Assembly: GCF_947077765.1 (NCBI RefSeq)
Contig: NZ_CAMTTF010000002.1
Span: 434,001-498,000 of the forward strand
Reading direction: 5' to 3'
Length of the DNA stretch: 64,000 nt
From: Salinibacter grassmerensis
GTDB taxonomy: Bacteria > Bacteroidota > Rhodothermia > Rhodothermales > Salinibacteraceae
Shown: piece after piece, positions 1 through 8,340 of the stretch
How positions within the stretch are numbered: position 1 is the first letter of the stretch
Layout of the letters: the number at the start of each line of letters is the position of its first letter
The notes under the pieces: model-generated
Databases searched by the model: none
What the model was told of the DNA's origin: nothing
The model's input: only the letters and a program-made list of their open reading frames with translations
Position numbers and translations under genes: made by a program

Positions 1-612
1 GACGAAATTGTGCCCAGTGGAGACGTCAACCAGTTCGGCGCCCCCCGTACCGGCAACGCCGACCGCACGCGGCATGTGGGGCTAGAGGTGGAGGGGGCTG
101 TGCAGCTGCTGCCGGACTGGGCCCTCTCGGGCAACGCCATGCTGGCCCGGACGCGCTTCGCGGACTTCTCCGAGTTTCAGGCGGTCGGCGACACGACGGT
201 GAAGCTGGACCGGGACGGCAACCCGATTGCGTCCTCCCCTGAGCAGCTGGCCAACCTGCGCACGTCGTACGAGTGGCGAGGGCTTACGGCGTCGCTCACG
301 ACACAGGTGGTGGGGCGGCAGTACGTCGACAATTCGGAGGGCACGACCGCTACGCTAAGCAGCGACGGAACGGTCGATCTCGAGGAAAACGACGCCCTCA
401 CGGTCGACCCGTACGCGCTGCTCGATGCGTCGATTTCGTATGAGGCCCCGCCCCGTTCGGCGCTGGGCGGCCTCCGGGTTCAGGTGAAAGCCAACAACCT
501 GCTCGACGCCCGTGTGCTCCAGCACGGATTCCTAAACGCTGGGGGGGCGGCGCGGTTTTACCCTGCGGCCACGCGAAATGTCTTCGTCGAGTTGCAGTAC
601 TCGATTCGCTGA
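1..612 (+). CDS. TonB-dependent outer-membrane receptor, C-terminal fragment
   Basis: The reading frame is open from the first base, so this is the 3' end of a gene that begins upstream; about 203 residues are present. The fragment shows alternating hydrophobic and polar beta strands (for example GLEVEGAVQLLPDWALSGN and LRVQVKANNLLDARVLQHG) and ends in the strand RNVFVELQYSIR. The 'N-LLD' turn and the terminal aromatic strand are typical of the last strands of TonB-dependent receptor barrels, which import siderophores, vitamins or glycans across the outer membrane. The plug domain and TonB box lie outside the window, so the ligand cannot be inferred. A hairpin with a T-run follows directly. 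Confidence 0.8.
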   Translation, partial: DEIVPSGDVNQFGAPRTGNADRTRHVGLEVEGAVQLLPDWALSGNAMLARTRFADFSEFQAVGDTTVKLDRDGNPIASSPEQLANLRTSYEWRGLTASLTTQVVGRQYVDNSEGTTATLSSDGTVDLEENDALTVDPYALLDASISYEAPPRSALGGLRVQVKANNLLDARVLQHGFLNAGGAARFYPAATRNVFVELQYSIR

Positions 613-621
613 GAAAGCATC

Positions 622-654
622 GTGCCGCGGGGGAGGCGCACCCGGGGCACTTTT
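622..654 (+). terminator. Rho-independent terminator after the TonB receptor
   Basis: Stem arms lie at 622-631 and 641-650, 9 of 10 positions pairing (one G-G mismatch), with a 9-base loop and TTTT directly after. It starts ten bases after the receptor stop codon and lies before the stop codon of the convergent GIY-YIG gene. Confidence 0.6.
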
Positions 655-656
655 CG

Positions 657-953
657 TCACGCTCCCGCTGGGTCATCGCCGTCGATGAGCTGCTCCTTCT
701 GTGCCCGACGGAGTTGCTTGATCGCGTACTCCCGCTGCATGGCCGTGGACTGGTTGTCGAACGTCTCCGTGTGGACCAGGGTCACCGGCCGCCGCCCGCG
801 GGTGTACTTGGCCGCCGTGCCGTCGTTGTGCTCCGTGACCCGCCGGTCCACATCTGTGGTGTAGCCGGTGTAGTAGGTGCCGTCGCGGCACTCAACGATG
901 TATACGTGATGACCCCCGGAGGGGGCAGTATTGGTCGGGGGGGATGAACTCAT
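657..953 (-). CDS. GIY-YIG nuclease-superfamily protein (UPF0213/YhbQ-like)
   Basis: A 98-residue protein made of a single GIY-YIG domain. The signature appears as VYIVECRDGTYYTGYTTD (the GIY element is YIV and the YIG element YTG), followed by the conserved Arg in DVDRRVTEHN and the KYTRGRRPVTLVH segment with conserved Tyr, Arg and Lys. The late Glu of REYAIKQLRRAQKEQLI is the usual metal-binding position. Stand-alone proteins of this size belong to the YhbQ/UPF0213 group, thought to be structure-selective nucleases in DNA repair, though the role is poorly established. A Ser/Pro-rich stretch of about 15 residues precedes the domain. Convergent with the TonB receptor gene. Confidence 0.85.
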   Translation of the reverse strand: MSSSPPTNTAPSGGHHVYIVECRDGTYYTGYTTDVDRRVTEHNDGTAAKYTRGRRPVTLVHTETFDNQSTAMQREYAIKQLRRAQKEQLIDGDDPAGA

Positions 954-998
954 GGAAGAGCCCTGTGATCTCGTAGGGAGCGCTTGGCTGTCTGGACG

Positions 999-1029
999 TT
1001 TGGGTGTATGTTAACTCTGTATATCTTAA
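999..1029 (+). promoter_or_regulatory. Candidate Bacteroidota-type promoter for the AsnC-domain gene
   Basis: TTTG at 999-1002 is followed after 19 bases by TATCTTAA at 1022-1029, close to the Bacteroidota housekeeping pattern TTTG-N19-TAnnTTTG. The start codon lies 35 bases further on. The block is clearly more AT-rich than its surroundings and contains two imperfect copies of a TTAAC motif (GTTAAC, CTTAAC) that could also serve as an operator. Start-site mapping would test this. Confidence 0.5.
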
Positions 1030-1063
1030 CGTCCCCTCGCCCTACACAACACGTTTACGCAAT

Positions 1064-1342
1064 ATGGTAACCGCAATCGTTCTGCTCGACACCAAGCGCG
1101 GCAAGGTCAACGACGTAGCCGACGCGCTCGCGGCCCTCGACGGCATCACGGAGGTTCATTCCGTGGCGGGGCGCGTCGATCTCGTCGCCATGTTGCGCGT
1201 CGCCGAAAACGAAGCACTCGCCGACCTCGTCACCAACGAGATCCGTCAGGTGGAGGGCATCACGGACACCGAGACGCTCATCGGCTTTCGTGTGCACTCC
1301 AGCCACGATCTGGAGAACATGTTCGGGGTGGGTATGGACTGA
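1064..1342 (+). CDS. Stand-alone Lrp/AsnC ligand-binding (RAM) domain protein
   Basis: A 92-residue protein matching only the C-terminal RAM (regulation of amino-acid metabolism) domain of Lrp/AsnC regulators, with no helix-turn-helix. The beta-alpha-beta-beta-alpha-beta pattern is visible: TAIVLLDTKRGKVNDVADALAA, then ITEVHSVAGRVDLVAML with the conserved G-DLVA element, and ITDTETLIGFRVH. Such 'SmallAr' proteins bind amino acids and form oligomers, sometimes modulating full-length Lrp proteins. The frame stays open to 1004, but the internal ATG at 1064 fits the family start and the promoter spacing. A short GC hairpin without a T-run follows. The ligand is unknown. Confidence 0.8.
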   Translation: MVTAIVLLDTKRGKVNDVADALAALDGITEVHSVAGRVDLVAMLRVAENEALADLVTNEIRQVEGITDTETLIGFRVHSSHDLENMFGVGMD

Positions 1343-1382
1343 TGCCCCCCGGAAGGGGCAGAGGGAGCGATGCGCCGCTCCA

Positions 1383-3932
1383 CTACCCGTTTCCGACGAA
1401 GAAGACGGCGTTGCTGAAGAGAACCTGCCCGTTGTACCAGAATCCCCGAAAGAGGGGATTGTCGACGAAGTAAGTCACCTGGCCGTCCCCGAGTGACTGC
1501 GTCCCGAAGAGGAACGTGTCGTCGACCGCCCGCTGCGCCTCGTGGCCCATGAAGCCGCCGACGGGCGTCGGGGTCTCTAGGGCACCCACGGTCTGCCCGT
1601 CGTCAAGGTAGGCAAATGCGTCGTCATTGCGCTTGAGCGTGAAGTACGGCGGCTCGACGCCGAAGCCGAGCGGATGAGAGTCGTCAAGCTGCACACGATG
1701 AATGCTACCCGGCGTGGCCCCGGACAAGCGCTGTCGTGTCTGGGCGCCATAGGACGTGAGTGCATCGTCCTCATCCGTCTCCGAGGCATCGGAGGTCTCC
1801 CGCGTGAGGGCATAGGACGGACGGTCCGCTAAGGCGTCATTGGCGGCGCCCATGGAGATGAGGCGCCCGCCCTGGCGCACCCAGTCCGTGAGGGCTTCGG
1901 CCCGCGCATCTGTGAGCCACTCGGCGTATTCCCCATCCGGAAGCACGAGCACGTCCACGTCGTCTAGCATTGAGGCCTCAAAATCGTCGGCCGGCAGGAG
2001 CGTGACCGGGTAGTCGAGCTGCCGGTCGAAGAAGTGCCAGACCTCCCCGGCCCGGGACGGGCTCGTTGGGGGCCCCGAAAGGGCGGCCACGTGCGGGGCC
2101 TCCACGAACCCGACATTGTCGGACCCGAAGTCCGGTCCCTGTGCGGTAAATCCGGTCGAGGCACCGTGGAGCGACTGGTCGTGGGCCTCGGCCAGCCGGC
2201 GCACCGTCGCGTCGAAGCGGCCGGTCCGGGTCGCATTTCCGGCGCGTGTGAGGACAAGGGCCCCTGGCTCAAACGACCGGTCGTCCACCGTAAACGACTC
2301 TGTGGCGAAGCGGAGGCGAAGTCCTGCGTCCAGCAGCGCCGCCGCGAAGCGGGCGTCGGCCCGGCTCGTCCAGGGAGTGACGTAGGCGTAGGGCGCGTCC
2401 GTGTCGCCGGTCATGGCGCCGGTCGAGCCCGGAGCGGCGTTGGTGTCGGGAGCCACCGACTCGGAGAGGGCGTAGGCCTCCAGGCCGTAGGCGTGCGGCA
2501 GGCTCCAGGCCGTGATGTCGTACGTCAGGGAGTCGACGATGGTCGTCTTCGGTTCCAGGAGCACTTTTGCGAGACGGGCCTTTGGCTGGGCCGCGTTCAC
2601 GAGGAGGTCCCCCTCCCGGAGGCGTGCCTGCTCGGACTCGCCGCTGCGGTAGCTGCGTCCGCGCACCGTCCGCGGCTCGGTCACGTAGCCGTGGCGAATC
2701 TCTTGGCGGTCCAGGTGGTCGGCGAGGGCCGCGAGGCGGTGTCCCTGTGCGTCCCGTCGCACGACGTAGGTTCGGTACTTGCCGGGCGGGCTCTCCTGAG
2801 CCGACGCGTAGTAGTCCGCAAACTGCTGCACTACCCGCTCGTGGTGCTCGGCCGTGGCCTCCACGGTGGAGAGGCCGGTGGTGTGGTGGCGGCGGAGCCG
2901 GTCGAGCAGGGTGAGCGTATCGCCCTCGGCAGTGACGATGGCACGTCCGGCCCGCCCCGAGCCGCCCTGTTCGTAGGTCATGCCAATGGCGCCGTTGAAG
3001 AGGGGCCACGTATCCCCGTAGCCGGGGTAGAACAGGTCGAAGACCTCCTCGGTGAAGTAGAGCCAGCCGTTCTCGTCGAAGTAGTCGGCGTTGTTGCGGC
3101 CGATGGTGAACTGAAAGTCACGCTGCCACTCGGTCAGGTTCTCGTGGAACGGCTCGGCGCCGGGGGCGAAGTAGTAGGGCTCGTTCACGCCCATCTCGTG
3201 GAAGTCGACGTGGACGTGCGGCATCCACCGATGGTAGGCCGCCAGGCGCTGCCGCGTCTCCGGCTGGACGCCCCAGGCCCAGTCGCGGTTGAGGTCGAAG
3301 TAGTAGTGGTTCGTGCGGCCGCCGGGCCAGGGCTCGTGGTGCTCGCGGGCCGCCGGCCGGGCGTTGGGCTGGTCCCCGGTCGTGCGCTTGTACCACTGCA
3401 CGTAGCGCTCGCGGCCGTCGGGGTTTAGGAGGGGATCGAGCAGCACCACCGTGTCGCCGAGGCAGTCGCCCGTTCGCTCGTTTTGGGGATTTCCGAGGGC
3501 GTGGAGGGTGCGGAGTGCCGCCTCGGTGGAGACGGATTCGTTGCCGTGTACCCCGTAGCTCAGCCAAACGATGGCGGTGGGCTCGGCCTGAGGAGACCCG
3601 TCGGCCAGACCGGTCCGCTTCCGGTTGTCCCGCCGGATCGTCTCGATGCGGTCGTGGTTGCTCGGGGCGGTCACGGTGGCGAGGAGGAGCGGACGGCCCT
3701 CCACCGATGTGCCGTACTGGCGGTGTGCAACGCGCGGGGAGTGTTCGGCCACGTGTCGCACGTAGTCTACGACCCGGTGGTGCGGCGTAAACTGCTCGCC
3801 GAGCTCGTAGCCCAGGAAGGTGGCGGGGGACTGCAGGGGCTCCGGCTCCGACGGCTGGGCCGGGGCCGTGAGGGGCAGAACCAGGAGGGCGAGGACCACG
3901 AGGCCAAAGCGGGGGAAGCGGGCGGTGCGCAT
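1383..3932 (-). CDS. M14-family zinc carboxypeptidase, secreted
   Basis: An 849-residue exported peptidase. The chosen ATG at 3932 gives a signal peptide (MRTARFPRFGLVVLALLVL then PLTAPAQ); a longer open frame to 4100 lacks one. The zinc site of M14 carboxypeptidases is visible: HGNES supplies His and Glu, and VHVDFHEMG lies in the region of the third ligand. The substrate-binding segment NHYYFDLNRDWAW has the N-R motif typical of the family. The C-terminal half, from about residue 430, resembles the domain found in long bacterial M14 proteins (GATase1-like, with LVLPDGEY and GGRLISMG). It probably degrades extracellular peptides in the periplasm or outside the cell. The adjacent PHA-system gene is divergent. 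Confidence 0.85.
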   Translation of the reverse strand: MRTARFPRFGLVVLALLVLPLTAPAQPSEPEPLQSPATFLGYELGEQFTPHHRVVDYVRHVAEHSPRVAHRQYGTSVEGRPLLLATVTAPSNHDRIETIRRDNRKRTGLADGSPQAEPTAIVWLSYGVHGNESVSTEAALRTLHALGNPQNERTGDCLGDTVVLLDPLLNPDGRERYVQWYKRTTGDQPNARPAAREHHEPWPGGRTNHYYFDLNRDWAWGVQPETRQRLAAYHRWMPHVHVDFHEMGVNEPYYFAPGAEPFHENLTEWQRDFQFTIGRNNADYFDENGWLYFTEEVFDLFYPGYGDTWPLFNGAIGMTYEQGGSGRAGRAIVTAEGDTLTLLDRLRRHHTTGLSTVEATAEHHERVVQQFADYYASAQESPPGKYRTYVVRRDAQGHRLAALADHLDRQEIRHGYVTEPRTVRGRSYRSGESEQARLREGDLLVNAAQPKARLAKVLLEPKTTIVDSLTYDITAWSLPHAYGLEAYALSESVAPDTNAAPGSTGAMTGDTDAPYAYVTPWTSRADARFAAALLDAGLRLRFATESFTVDDRSFEPGALVLTRAGNATRTGRFDATVRRLAEAHDQSLHGASTGFTAQGPDFGSDNVGFVEAPHVAALSGPPTSPSRAGEVWHFFDRQLDYPVTLLPADDFEASMLDDVDVLVLPDGEYAEWLTDARAEALTDWVRQGGRLISMGAANDALADRPSYALTRETSDASETDEDDALTSYGAQTRQRLSGATPGSIHRVQLDDSHPLGFGVEPPYFTLKRNDDAFAYLDDGQTVGALETPTPVGGFMGHEAQRAVDDTFLFGTQSLGDGQVTYFVDNPLFRGFWYNGQVLFSNAVFFVGNG

Positions 3933-4099
3933 GGTGGGGGCGGCGATGAGAAGAGCGGATAATGCGCCTCCACAACAAACGACGGCCGCAGGGCACTTAC
4001 AAGGAACGGACACGAACGAATCGCGACCGGAGCGAACGGACCCCGTGGCTCCGCGTACCTCCCTTGCTGATTTCACCCTTCGAAAAAACAATTCCGACA

Positions 4100-4384
4100 A
4101 TGGCCGACATCGACATCACCCGCTCGCATTCTCTGGGGCTCGACGACGGCCGGGCGGCCGTTGGGCGCGTCGCCGAAAAGCTCGAAACGGAGCTCGGGGT
4201 TGACGCCGAATGGGCGGGCGACACGCTGCAGTTCAGCGGACAGGGGGCAGACGGGCACATTGAGGTGGAGGCCGACGCGGTGCATGTCGCGATCAACCTC
4301 AGTGCTTTCCTGCAGCCGATGCGCGGACGAGTGCAGGCGGAGGCCGAGGACTACCTGGACGAGTCCCTTCAGTCGCAGTCGTAG
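4100..4384 (+). CDS. Polyhydroxyalkanoic acid system family protein
   Basis: A 94-residue protein that resembles the PHA granule-region family (PF09650), small proteins near polyhydroxyalkanoate genes. It starts MADIDITRSHSLGLDDGRAA, which fits the family pattern of an N-terminal I-(x)-R-x-H-x-L-(G) followed by a helix (VGRVAEKLETELGV). A beta section (DTLQFSGQGADGHIEVEADAV) and a terminal amphipathic helix (FLQPMRGRVQAEAEDYLDE) follow. The ATG at 4100 is chosen over an in-frame upstream start at 3962, which lies inside the divergent leader. Its molecular role is not well defined; storage-granule function is inferred from the family name. Confidence 0.7.
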   Translation: MADIDITRSHSLGLDDGRAAVGRVAEKLETELGVDAEWAGDTLQFSGQGADGHIEVEADAVHVAINLSAFLQPMRGRVQAEAEDYLDESLQSQS

Positions 4385-4393
4385 GGGCCGCAA

Positions 4394-4888
4394 TTACGCG
4401 GCGTCCCCACTCGGGGGCCAGAGGCCGAGCTCGCGGCGCACGGCCACGATCTGACCGAGGTGGTAGGCGGTGTGGTCGGCCACGAGCATCACTTCGCGGA
4501 GGTACGTGTGCTCGTCGCTAGAGGGAACCGTTGCGTAGAGATCGATCGTCTCGTCGGTGACGAGTTCGCACAGGGCCTCCTGGTCCTCCTGAAATTGAGC
4601 CACGGACTCGTCCCATGCTGTAGGGGAGGACGGGGCGGGTGCATCAGGCCAGTAGTCGTGCGGCCAGTCGTGCCCCTCGTAGTCGGGGGACTGGCAGTAG
4701 TCGAGGATGTCGCGCTGGGCCCGCCGGATGTGCTCGACGAGTTCCCACACCGAGTACGGCAGGGACTCAGGACGCTCGCCGCGACGATCCCGGGGCATGT
4801 GGGCCGTGATGTCCGCAAGTGTGGAGTGGGCCTGCCGGGCGGTGAGAAGGTCCGTAAGGTGGGAGCGGAGGGCGGCGTTCGGATCCAT
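4394..4888 (-). CDS. DinB-family protein
   Basis: A 164-residue four-helix-bundle protein of the DinB/YfiT metal-dependent superfamily. Three His residues in typical spacing can be seen: the first near residue 52 (SVWELVEHIRRAQRDIL), then one pair in the last helix (VADHTAYHLGQIVAVRRELG), which is the characteristic C-terminal motif of the family. Members bind a divalent metal; some are thiol transferases (bacillithiol or mycothiol) and many have no known substrate. Convergent with the PHA-system gene, only nine bases apart. No specific function is claimed. Confidence 0.85.
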   Translation of the reverse strand: MDPNAALRSHLTDLLTARQAHSTLADITAHMPRDRRGERPESLPYSVWELVEHIRRAQRDILDYCQSPDYEGHDWPHDYWPDAPAPSSPTAWDESVAQFQEDQEALCELVTDETIDLYATVPSSDEHTYLREVMLVADHTAYHLGQIVAVRRELGLWPPSGDAA

Positions 4889-5074
4889 AAAAGAGGGACT
4901 ATTCGCTGATTCTGGAAGCGTCGTGCGGCCTCAGCATAGTCACTGAACCGCACGGATGCAGGTGGCGGGAGGCGAAGCCGCGGCGGAATGGGACGGGGGC
5001 ATCCCGGACCTTGAGAACGGGGTCGCTGATTGAACAAAGTCCCCGTTGGTTTCCCGTCTCGCGTGTCCGAGTGC

Positions 5075-5752
5075 ATGCAGTGGTGGCGTGGTCTTCTCTT
5101 CGGCGCAGTGGCCGCGTGGCTCGTCGTGCTGGCAGCCCGCTGTCACCTGCCGCGTCAAACGGTCTCGTCCGCGGAGGGGCAGGAGAACACGAGTGCCATC
5201 TACGTTGTCCAGCACGGCTGGCACGCAGGCATTGCCATCCGCCGGGCCGATGTCTCCGACGGTCGATGGTCCGTCCTCAACGACTTTGCCAGCGCGCGGT
5301 ACGTGGAGGTGGGTTGGGGGGAGGCACAGTACTACCCCGGCGCGTCGCGGGGCGTGTGGGGCGTGCTCCGGGCCGGCGCCTGGCCCACGGGCAGCGTGGT
5401 GCACGTCGTGCCTATCGACCGGCCGGTCCCCGACCGGTTTTCAGGCCGGACCGTCGTGCGAGTGCTGGTGTCGCCCGCCGAACTGGACGCCCTCACCGCG
5501 TTCGTGGCAGAGTCGTTCGCCGTTGACTCCACGGGACGGGCGTCCACCGCAGCACCAGGGTATTACGCCGGCAGTCGGTTCTACGCGTCGCCGCTCGCGT
5601 ACCACGTCTTCAACAACTGCAACCACTGGGCCGCGGCCGCGCTCGAGGCAGCCGGGTGTGACGTGTCCCCGCGCTGGGTCTTCACGGTGGGACAGGTTGT
5701 GCGGCAGGCGAAGGCGTGCGGGGCACTTGTCCAGAGCGGCGGGCAGGAGTAG
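5075..5752 (+). CDS. DUF2459 family membrane-anchored protein
   Basis: A 225-residue protein matching the DUF2459/TIGR02117 family. Family signatures seen are YVVQHGWHAGIAI near the N terminus, YVEVGWGEAQYYPG, and FNNCNHWAAAALEAAGC near the C terminus. The N-terminal stretch MQWWRGLLFGAVAAWLVVLA is a membrane anchor or signal peptide; the LAARC that follows is only a poor lipobox because Arg precedes Cys. The ATG at 5075 was preferred to a TTG at 5030 because it places the hydrophobic stretch at the N terminus. The His and Cys-Asn-His-Trp motifs suggest a papain-like or NlpC-like active site, but that is inference; the function is unknown. Confidence 0.75.
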   Translation: MQWWRGLLFGAVAAWLVVLAARCHLPRQTVSSAEGQENTSAIYVVQHGWHAGIAIRRADVSDGRWSVLNDFASARYVEVGWGEAQYYPGASRGVWGVLRAGAWPTGSVVHVVPIDRPVPDRFSGRTVVRVLVSPAELDALTAFVAESFAVDSTGRASTAAPGYYAGSRFYASPLAYHVFNNCNHWAAAALEAAGCDVSPRWVFTVGQVVRQAKACGALVQSGGQE

Positions 5753-5788
5753 CGTGTGGTCCCGAGCACGCCGCGGTCACCGCCCGCG

Positions 5789-7567
5789 CTACGACGCCGC
5801 GGGCGTGGCCTCTGTCTCCTCCGACTCCGCCATGTTGAAGTAGTGCGTGACGCGGTCGGTCCCCTCCGCGGCATCCCAGCGTTCCAGCACGCTCACGACG
5901 GCCTGGTGCGGATCGAGGTGAAACTTGTTCTCGCCGAGCAGGGCGTGAAGCCCCGAGCGCCGCACCACCTCGCGCACCGGGCCGATGAGCCCGGTCAGGT
6001 GGAGCTCGATGCCTTCCTCCTCCAGCGACTCGGTCACCGAAAACAGGGCGTCGATGGCCGTGGTGTCCAGGCCGTTGATGCTGCTGCCGTCTACGACCAC
6101 GACCTTCACGGGACGCCCCTCGCGCTCGCTTTTCTCCAGGATGAAGTCCTTGAAGTACTCGGCGTTTGCGAACGAGAAGGCCGCGTCCACCCGCAGGACC
6201 ATGATGTCCCGCAGGCGGGCGGCCTGCTCGAACCGGTCTAGGTCGCGGAAGAGGCGGGTGCCGGGGACGTGCCCGAGCTCGGCCACGTTGGGCCGGCTGA
6301 TGCGGTAGAGCATGGCGACGACGGACGTCCCGATGCCGAGCAGGATGCCCTCCTGAATGCCGATGAAAAGGGTGCAGGCCGCCGTGAAGAGGGCGATGTA
6401 CCCGTCCCGCCGCCGCGCCTTGAATAGGCTGCGCAGCTCCCGAAGATCAAACAGCCCGAAGCCCGACACGATAATGATGGCGGCGAGCACCGGCGTGGGG
6501 AGGTGGTAGAACAGCGGCGTGAGGAACAGCAGGGTGAGTGCGATCACCCCGGCCGCAAAGACATTGGCGAGGGCCGTCTGGGCCCCGGACTGCTCGTTCA
6601 CGGCCGACCGGGAGAAGCTTCCCGACGCGGGAATGCTCTGGAACAGGCTGCCAAAGAAATTGCCGGCCCCAACCCCGATGAGCTCCCGGTTGGCGTCGAT
6701 CGTGTAGCCGTGCCGGGCCGCAAAGATGCGGTCCAGCGAAATGTCCTTCATGAACTGCACGAGCGCGAGGGTGATGGCCGCCGGCAAGAGCGTGTTGAGG
6801 TCCGAGAAGCTGAGCGCCCACAGTTCAGGGGCGGGGAGGCCCTGAGGGATGGACCCGACGACCGACACCCCCTTTTCGCGGAGCCCAAAGCCCCATCCGC
6901 CGAGCGTGCCGGCGACGACCACAATCAGGGCCTCGGGGACTTTGGGGAGCCAGCGGGGGAGGCCCATGAGCAGCACGATGCTCATGGTTCCGATTCCCAG
7001 TGTGAGTAGGTGGGTGTTGCCCGCATTCTGAACGGCCTCGATCAGCAGCACGTGAATGTACTGAGACCGCCCCAGCTCGACCCCGAGCAGGCTTCCAATC
7101 TGACTGAAGGCGATAATGAACGAGGCGGCCGTCGTGAGGCCAGCGATGACCGGCCTCGACAATAGGTTGGCCACGAACCCGAGCTTCATGGCCCCCATTG
7201 ACATCTGCAGCAGCCCCACCATGGCGGTGAGAAGGATGGCGAGGGCCACGTAGCGCTCCGTCCCGGCCTGGGCGATCGCCCCCACGCCCGCCGCGATGAT
7301 GAGCATGTCGATCGACACGGGCCCGAGCGCAAGGTGCCGCGAGCTCCCGATCAACGGGTAGACGAGCAGCGGCACGAGGCCGGCGTAGAGGCCGTAGATC
7401 GGCGGGACCCCTGCGATGACGGCGTAGGCCATGCCCTGCGGAATGAGCATGACGCCCACCGTGAGTCCCGCCGTCGCGTCCCCGCGCAGTGCCTCCGTCG
7501 TGTAGTCCGGAAGCCACTGAAACAGCGGAAGCGTACCGCGAAGCCACGCCCAGGCTTGATTCCACAT
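5789..7567 (-). CDS. SulP-family inorganic anion transporter with STAS domain
   Basis: A 592-residue inner-membrane transporter. The SulP signature follows the N terminus: LTVGVMLIPQGMAYAVIAG, then PPIYGLYAGLVPLLVYPLIG and the conserved LALGPVSIDMLI. Ten or more membrane segments run to about residue 430 (for example PTPVLAAIIIVSGFGLFDL). A cytoplasmic STAS domain occupies about residues 465-570, with VKVVVVDGSSINGLDTTAI matching the anti-sigma-antagonist-like fold. Length and order are typical. Substrates in this family include sulfate, bicarbonate and chloride and cannot be assigned here; a SulP carrier in a chloride-accumulating halophile need not be a sulfate importer. It stands alone, with convergent DUF2459. 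Confidence 0.9.
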   Translation of the reverse strand: MWNQAWAWLRGTLPLFQWLPDYTTEALRGDATAGLTVGVMLIPQGMAYAVIAGVPPIYGLYAGLVPLLVYPLIGSSRHLALGPVSIDMLIIAAGVGAIAQAGTERYVALAILLTAMVGLLQMSMGAMKLGFVANLLSRPVIAGLTTAASFIIAFSQIGSLLGVELGRSQYIHVLLIEAVQNAGNTHLLTLGIGTMSIVLLMGLPRWLPKVPEALIVVVAGTLGGWGFGLREKGVSVVGSIPQGLPAPELWALSFSDLNTLLPAAITLALVQFMKDISLDRIFAARHGYTIDANRELIGVGAGNFFGSLFQSIPASGSFSRSAVNEQSGAQTALANVFAAGVIALTLLFLTPLFYHLPTPVLAAIIIVSGFGLFDLRELRSLFKARRRDGYIALFTAACTLFIGIQEGILLGIGTSVVAMLYRISRPNVAELGHVPGTRLFRDLDRFEQAARLRDIMVLRVDAAFSFANAEYFKDFILEKSEREGRPVKVVVVDGSSINGLDTTAIDALFSVTESLEEEGIELHLTGLIGPVREVVRRSGLHALLGENKFHLDPHQAVVSVLERWDAAEGTDRVTHYFNMAESEETEATPAAS

Positions 7568-8340
7568 GGTGTGTGCCTTACGGGCGACCTGGTCTCAGAA
7601 GGAAGCGAGTGTGGCCGGACGGGCCCGGTTGAGAACCGGAAAGAGTACAGGCCACCGGAAAGAGGCGCGGCGGCTGTTGATCCGGACCGATTGTGAAGTG
7701 AGTACAAGAATACAGCTTCCTTACGCGGCAAACCGCATGCCTGCTGGCACCGAGGAGGGGGCTCGCGCACCCATACAGGAGAGAAATAGGGGAAATGGCG
7801 ACGGAATTCGTGCGCAGGGCCAAACAAAGCCACAGGCATTCGTCCGCCTGCCGCCAAATCAGATTTGGGTCCCGTACGCCCGGGTGTCTTTGCACACGGC
7901 ACTGGAAGGGTGCAGCGGGAGGAACGGCACGATGATTCAGCGTGCGTTGCGCAGGTAATCTTGTCAGTGCCCGCCCCGGCCCACGACGCCCTGTTTTCCA
8001 CTGTGGCGGAGCGTGGGCCTTTCCCTCCCAGCGAGGGGGGCGACTGTGGAGAATGCCTGGGGCGGTGCTCAACGAAACGAATTCTGTGCTCGTGGCGGAC
8101 CCGCTGGGTGCCACGTGAGATGTCCGCTCCGAACGATGCGACGCTTCTGGTCATCTTTCGGCGCGACGTGTGGAACCTGCAGACGGGCACGCAGCCTCCG
8201 CTCTCCTCGGGAGGGGAAGCATGCGGACGCATAAAACCTCGGGCCTGTCTGGCGGTCGTGGTTTGCGTGTTGCATTCGACCTGATCAGTGGGCACTTTAG
8301 AGAAAACTCATCATTCCATGCCCAATGTCTCGTCGGGTCC
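7568..8340. other. Long intergenic region without a recognisable gene
   Basis: About 770 bases lie between the divergent SulP and OmpA-like genes. Several open frames cross it on both strands (up to about 180 residues within it), but their translations are Arg/Pro/Ser-rich and have no recognisable motif. I see no tRNA, no repeat and no strong hairpin with a T-run. The only likely element is the promoter candidate at 8270-8300. Confidence 0.5.
8270..8300 (+). promoter_or_regulatory. Candidate promoter for the OmpA-like lipoprotein
   Basis: TTG at 8270-8272 and CACTTTAG at 8293-8300 are 20 bases apart, and the ATG is 41 bases downstream. The same ACTTTAG element with the same 20-base spacing lies upstream of pyrC (57072-57102), which supports both as Bacteroidota-type promoters. 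The first base of the TAnnTTTG box is C here. Confidence 0.4.

Noticed and set aside
1346-1370. Short GC hairpin after the AsnC-domain gene
   Set aside because: No T-run on either strand; only six pairs.
2034-3428. Long plus-strand open frame (464 codons) opposite the M14 peptidase gene
   Set aside because: It is the antisense of a well-supported peptidase gene; the translation is Val/Arg/Gly-rich and matches nothing. High GC commonly leaves long antisense frames open.
8069-8300. Possible small ORF or RNA in the SulP-OmpA gap, with faint similarity to the 23100-23400 gap
   Set aside because: The apparent similarity is short and scattered; no aligned block survived inspection.
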